DNA from: Leptospirales bacterium
Lineage (GTDB): Bacteria > Spirochaetota > Leptospiria > Leptospirales > Leptospiraceae
DNA length: 64,000 bases
Reading direction: 5' to 3'
Assembly: GCA_013297885.1 (NCBI GenBank)
Contig: JAAFIR010000009.1
Location: 5,001-69,000 of the forward strand
Shown: in pieces, positions 60,913 through 64,000 of the stretch
How positions within the stretch are numbered: the first letter of the stretch is position 1
How the letters are laid out: each line of letters opens with the position of its first letter
Notes under the pieces: model-generated
Databases searched by the model: none
Seen by the model: the letters and a program-made list of their open reading frames with translations, nothing else
Told to the model about the DNA's origin: nothing
Position numbers and translations under genes: made by a program

Positions 60913-61998
60913 TTAATTACTAAAAAAATATTTTAGCAAATTTTTTGTTTGTGTAGCATTTAAATCTTTTCCAAAAAATTCCCCATCAACCCAAATTTCA
61001 AAATGAAGGTGAATGCTATCGTTATTGGATTTTGCTTCACCCATTAAACCTGAATTTCCTGCATAGCCAATAAATTCACCTTTTTTTACTTTTTGTCCTA
61101 AGTTCAAACTTGGGTTTAAAGCGGATAAATGATTATAAGTTGTTATCACACCGTTTTTATGATCTATCCAAATTTGCCTTCCGCCAAAATCTCTATCTAC
61201 AAAAGTCACAGGATGAGTTTGGTTGTAATTTGAAATTTCTTTAAATTCAGCTTCAGTAATTGGAATATAATTTTTATCTATACGAATAATTTCACCATCT
61301 CGAGCAGATAAAATTTTTGTTTCTGAATCCACTTTTGTAGTTAGTCCAAAAAAATTTTCTTTATAAGAAATATCTAAACCTTTATGAACTCCATTTCTGT
61401 ATTTTCTTGGAGCACCAGGAAGAGATGCATCATCAAAAGGAATAATTCCATTTTCAACGGGTATTGTATAACCTGTTAATTTATCTTCAATTCCGTTCAG
61501 TAATTTTTGTCCCATAAAAATTTTAATAGATGAAATTGATATGGAAGTTTCATCATTTTTTGGAAAATAAAATCTAATTGTAGAAGCATCAATTCCTGAA
61601 AAAAATAATTTAGATTTTTTTTCTTTATTAGGATTTTCTAATATAGTTGTCCAAACTTCACGATTTAGAACTTGAACTTGGTAAGAAGTTTCTGAGTAAA
61701 ACGAAAATTGAACTTCTACAGAAGTCAGTAATCTTTTTGAACCAAAATCAATTATTATCCATTCATCTCCAGTTTTTTTATCACTAATCCAATTTGTGTT
61801 TTGGTTTGAGTCAAATAAATTTTGTCCACAATGAAATTCTATTGCACAAGATGAAATTGTATATTTAAAAGGTGCAACTATAAATTTTCCAAATCCAATT
61901 TCACCTTTTACATTTTGTAAACTTTGTCCAAATTGTGATTTTAATGGCAAACTACAAAAACTAAATATACAAAGTAAAATATAAGTGATTAATTTCAT
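60913..61998 (-). CDS. M23 peptidase with N-terminal discoidin-like (F5/8 type) domain
   Basis: 361 residues. An export signal (MKLITYILLCIFSFCSLPL), possibly a lipobox FSFC, precedes a beta-sandwich at about 35-165 with LFDSNQNTNWISDKKTGDEW and IIIDFGSKRLLTSVEV, as in coagulation factor 5/8-type carbohydrate-binding modules. The M23 domain (about 195-350) has zinc ligands in HKGLDIS and HLHFEI plus TTYNHLS and VKKGEFIGYAGNSG. It probably trims peptidoglycan while bound to a glycan. It overlaps mtnA by 4 bases. Confidence 0.9.
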   Translation of the reverse strand: MKLITYILLCIFSFCSLPLKSQFGQSLQNVKGEIGFGKFIVAPFKYTISSCAIEFHCGQNLFDSNQNTNWISDKKTGDEWIIIDFGSKRLLTSVEVQFSFYSETSYQVQVLNREVWTTILENPNKEKKSKLFFSGIDASTIRFYFPKNDETSISISSIKIFMGQKLLNGIEDKLTGYTIPVENGIIPFDDASLPGAPRKYRNGVHKGLDISYKENFFGLTTKVDSETKILSARDGEIIRIDKNYIPITEAEFKEISNYNQTHPVTFVDRDFGGRQIWIDHKNGVITTYNHLSALNPSLNLGQKVKKGEFIGYAGNSGLMGEAKSNNDSIHLHFEIWVDGEFFGKDLNATQTKNLLKYFFSN

Positions 61999-63065
61999 TT
62001 TAAAACCTTTTTGATTTCTGTTTTAATTACTGGTGAAATAATTCCTTTTTCTGTAATTATAGCTTTTATGTATTTTGACAATGTCACATCAAAACCAGGA
62101 TTTAAAGCTTTTGCCCCAATCGGACTAAGTGTGCCTTTTGGGATCAAGTTTTCTCCTTTATGGTTTTTTAAAAAAGAATTTTCAGTTAATTCTTCACTGG
62201 CACGAAGCTCTATTGGAATATCTTTACCTGATTTTAATTTAAAATCAAAACTTGTTTTGGTACAAGCTACATAAAAAGGAACATTGTATTCTTTTGCGAT
62301 AATTGCTAAATTAGATGTTCCAATTTTATTTGCAGTATCTCCATTGGATGAAATTCTATCTGCACCAACAATTACAGCATCAATTTTTTTTGTGGACATT
62401 AACCAAGAAGTCATACCTTCTCCAATTAAATAACATTCAATTTTTTCTTCCATCATCTCAAAGGCTGTTAGTCTTGAACCTTGTTGGTAAGGTCTTGTTT
62501 CATCAGCAAATACAGTAACTTTATAACCTTTATCTCTGAGACTTCTAATTACTCCAAGTGCAGTTCCATGACCAGCTGTTGCAAGACTACCTGTATTACA
62601 ATGAGTGATTATATTTAGTTCTTTTTTCTTTTTTGAAAATAGAGATGTTCCAAATTCAGATAATTTTAAATTACATTCTAAATCATTTTTAAAATAAGTG
62701 TCCGCAAAATCCAATGCAGATTTTTGTAAAATTCTGTTTTCATTTTTTTCGTAAAATTCTTTTGTAAAAATTTTTAAAAATTCTTCTAATGCCAATTTTA
62801 AATTTACAGCTGTTGGTCTTGATGATTTTAAAAATTCCACACGACTTAAAAATTCTTTGTATGTTTTTTTATTTTCAAGTTCTAAAACTAAACCATAAAG
62901 ACCAGCCATTGCAATTAATGGTGCACCACGAAGAGTCATTTTTTTAATTGAATCCACTACTTCATCTAGTGTTTTACAAATTATAAATTCTTTTGATTTT
63001 GGAATTTTAGTTTGGTCCAAAATAATTAATTTATTTTCTTTCCATTCAATGGATTTTAAATTCAT
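61995..63065 (-). CDS. mtnA: S-methyl-5-thioribose-1-phosphate isomerase
   Basis: 356 residues. MTLRGAPLIAMAG, ITHCNTGSLATAGHGTALGV with the catalytic Cys, FADETRPYQQGSRLTAFEM and VGADRISSNGDTANKIGTSN with the catalytic Asp are all MtnA motifs. It converts methylthioribose-1-P to methylthioribulose-1-P in methionine salvage. It is the first gene of a two-gene operon with the M23 peptidase. No other salvage gene is nearby. Confidence 0.96.
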   Translation of the reverse strand: MNLKSIEWKENKLIILDQTKIPKSKEFIICKTLDEVVDSIKKMTLRGAPLIAMAGLYGLVLELENKKTYKEFLSRVEFLKSSRPTAVNLKLALEEFLKIFTKEFYEKNENRILQKSALDFADTYFKNDLECNLKLSEFGTSLFSKKKKELNIITHCNTGSLATAGHGTALGVIRSLRDKGYKVTVFADETRPYQQGSRLTAFEMMEEKIECYLIGEGMTSWLMSTKKIDAVIVGADRISSNGDTANKIGTSNLAIIAKEYNVPFYVACTKTSFDFKLKSGKDIPIELRASEELTENSFLKNHKGENLIPKGTLSPIGAKALNPGFDVTLSKYIKAIITEKGIISPVIKTEIKKVLK

Positions 63066-63343
63066 AATAAACTCATTTTTATTTTTGTTTAGTTAGACAA
63101 TTGTTTTTCAATTTGCTAAATTCTTTGTTTTTTTAAAAAGAAAGATTCTATTTTATGACAACATCAAAATTTTTACAATTTAGAAAGAAAGTTTTTAGTT
63201 TGGATAAAAAGTTTCCTATTCATTAAATGTCAAGTATACAAAAAAAAATCTTAATACAAAAAAATTAAATTTTATATTTTATTTTAATTAAAAAAAATAA
63301 TATTTCTTGACTAAATTATTTTATTTGTGAGCATTCCTGTATT
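63066..63343. other. Divergent intergenic region between mtnA and the open-ended gene
   Basis: 278 AT-rich bases with promoters for both directions expected. TTGACT at 63307 resembles a -35 box for the rightward gene, but no well-spaced -10 follows it. I see no hairpin or small gene. Confidence 0.4.
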
Positions 63344-64000
63344 ATGTTAGAAAAAGGTTCAAAAGAAAGACCCACTGGAAATTTAATTATCTATTGTCAT
63401 GTCATCGGAGAAAATCCTTTTCAATCAGGATCTCAAATAATTGCTTCCAATGTTGTAGTTAGTTTTTTAAAAATAAATGACAATTTTCCTGTGGTAACTT
63501 TTCCACCTATTTCGTTTGAAAATTTGGATGAGTTAAAAAAAATTTTAGTTCAGAACGAAGACCTTTATGATTTAGCAAGACTCCCTGATTTCAGGATGCC
63601 TGAAGAAAAAGAACAAGGAAATCAATACATACAAAATAGAATGGAACAATACAATCATTTTGTAATGAAATATGTTGACCTATGTAAAAATCGAGAAAAT
63701 TCTCCTTTGCCCCTTTTAAATGTTGAAGGACCAAAAGATTATATTGAAGCTTTGAGAAAATTGTCTACTGAATTCAGAAGTTCCACTGGAATTGTAAAAG
63801 ACACAACTCAGTTAAAATTAGAAAATTTCATAACTGAATTTTCTCCTGCATATCCACAATTTGATTTAAGCAACTATCAAAAAGCTTTGTTTTTCCCAGG
63901 TCAAAAAGGTGAAGTTTTAGTAAGGTTATATATTCAAAAATATGAAGCAATTCAAAACGAAAAATATGAAACTGCATCATTATTAAAAAAACAAATTTAT
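63344..64000 (+). CDS. Hypothetical protein, 3' end outside window
   Basis: The ATG at 63344 opens a frame that is unbroken to base 64000 (219 codons). It starts MLEKGSKERPTGNLIIYCHV and contains FENLDELKKILVQNEDLYDL and KLSTEFRSSTGIVKDTTQ. It is cytoplasmic by composition, with no signal peptide. The N-terminal stretch suggests a small beta domain followed by helices. Family not recognised. The next 100 or more bases beyond the window would decide its length. Confidence 0.7.
   Translation, partial: MLEKGSKERPTGNLIIYCHVIGENPFQSGSQIIASNVVVSFLKINDNFPVVTFPPISFENLDELKKILVQNEDLYDLARLPDFRMPEEKEQGNQYIQNRMEQYNHFVMKYVDLCKNRENSPLPLLNVEGPKDYIEALRKLSTEFRSSTGIVKDTTQLKLENFITEFSPAYPQFDLSNYQKALFFPGQKGEVLVRLYIQKYEAIQNEKYETASLLKKQIY

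Noticed and set aside
63307-63345. TTGACT plus TATTAT as a promoter for the last gene
   Set aside because: The spacing is about 27 bases and the second box overlaps the start codon.

Overview
The window is very AT-rich (roughly 70% or more A+T by eye), with long A and T runs and frequent TTG starts. Many proteins carry short, loosely conserved lipoprotein signal peptides ending in LINC, LFSC, LLAYC or FIFC. Class III nucleotide cyclases, hybrid histidine kinases, FecR-type envelope proteins and a large set of lineage-specific lipoproteins point to a diderm bacterium, most plausibly a spirochaete of the Leptospira group. That placement is inference from gene content; there is no rRNA here to test it.

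Layout. 1-3.7 kb: a minus-strand run of four tightly overlapping genes (three unknowns, then a family 2 glycosyltransferase) leading into a LEA2-type lipoprotein cut by the window edge. 3.8-12.9 kb: rpsT, tRNA-Val, then glmM, glmS and a GlmU-like gene, a set that would make UDP-GlcNAc, followed by an acyl-CoA carboxylase subunit, uvrC and a receiver-histidine kinase. 12.9-18.2 kb: a minus-strand operon of adenylate cyclase, a FecR/FN3 protein and an IPT/FN3 protein. 18.3-21.2 kb: malQ, ispD and a DUF309 gene. 21.3-31 kb: lipoproteins, a metallophosphoesterase with a stand-alone lipoyl domain, a GHKL ATPase, a LysM-M23 peptidase, decayed genes, a TPR protein and a rhodanese. 31-39.2 kb: an exported ankyrin protein with a TrkA-like regulator, a hybrid kinase, msrA and DUF1569. 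39.5-42.7 kb: gcvT, gcvH and a Ser/Thr kinase. 42.8-50.7 kb: a cation efflux protein, gmd, a two-subunit CoA transferase, a NamZ-like hydrolase, and a 1136-residue fusion of a periplasmic ligand receptor, an MscS channel and a cyclic-nucleotide-binding domain. 50.9-60.7 kb is accessory: an aminotransferase flanked by inverted repeats, tandem paralogues, and many broken genes (GspC PDZ, Rpn nuclease, transposase, lipoproteins, a HEAT-repeat gene). 60.9-64 kb: an M23 peptidase, mtnA and an open-ended unknown.

Two things stand out. First, a family of intergenic structured repeats occurs at about 22.5, 30.9, 39.4, 51.3 and 52.9 kb. They share short conserved blocks, while the hairpins between the blocks are swapped or covary. 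Two copies 8 kb apart differ in their 45-base core at only four positions, and those four form two compensatory base pairs. A related palindrome sits in frame inside a dead Rpn nuclease gene. Second, the receptor-MscS-CNB fusion looks like a channel that could read both a periplasmic solute and a cytoplasmic cyclic nucleotide, and two class III cyclases lie in the same window.

At least nine loci carry nonsense or frameshift lesions. Several are clearly old decay with multiple stops; three have a single lesion (one stop and two one-base indels, one of those in a homopolymer) and could be recent mutations or assembly errors.
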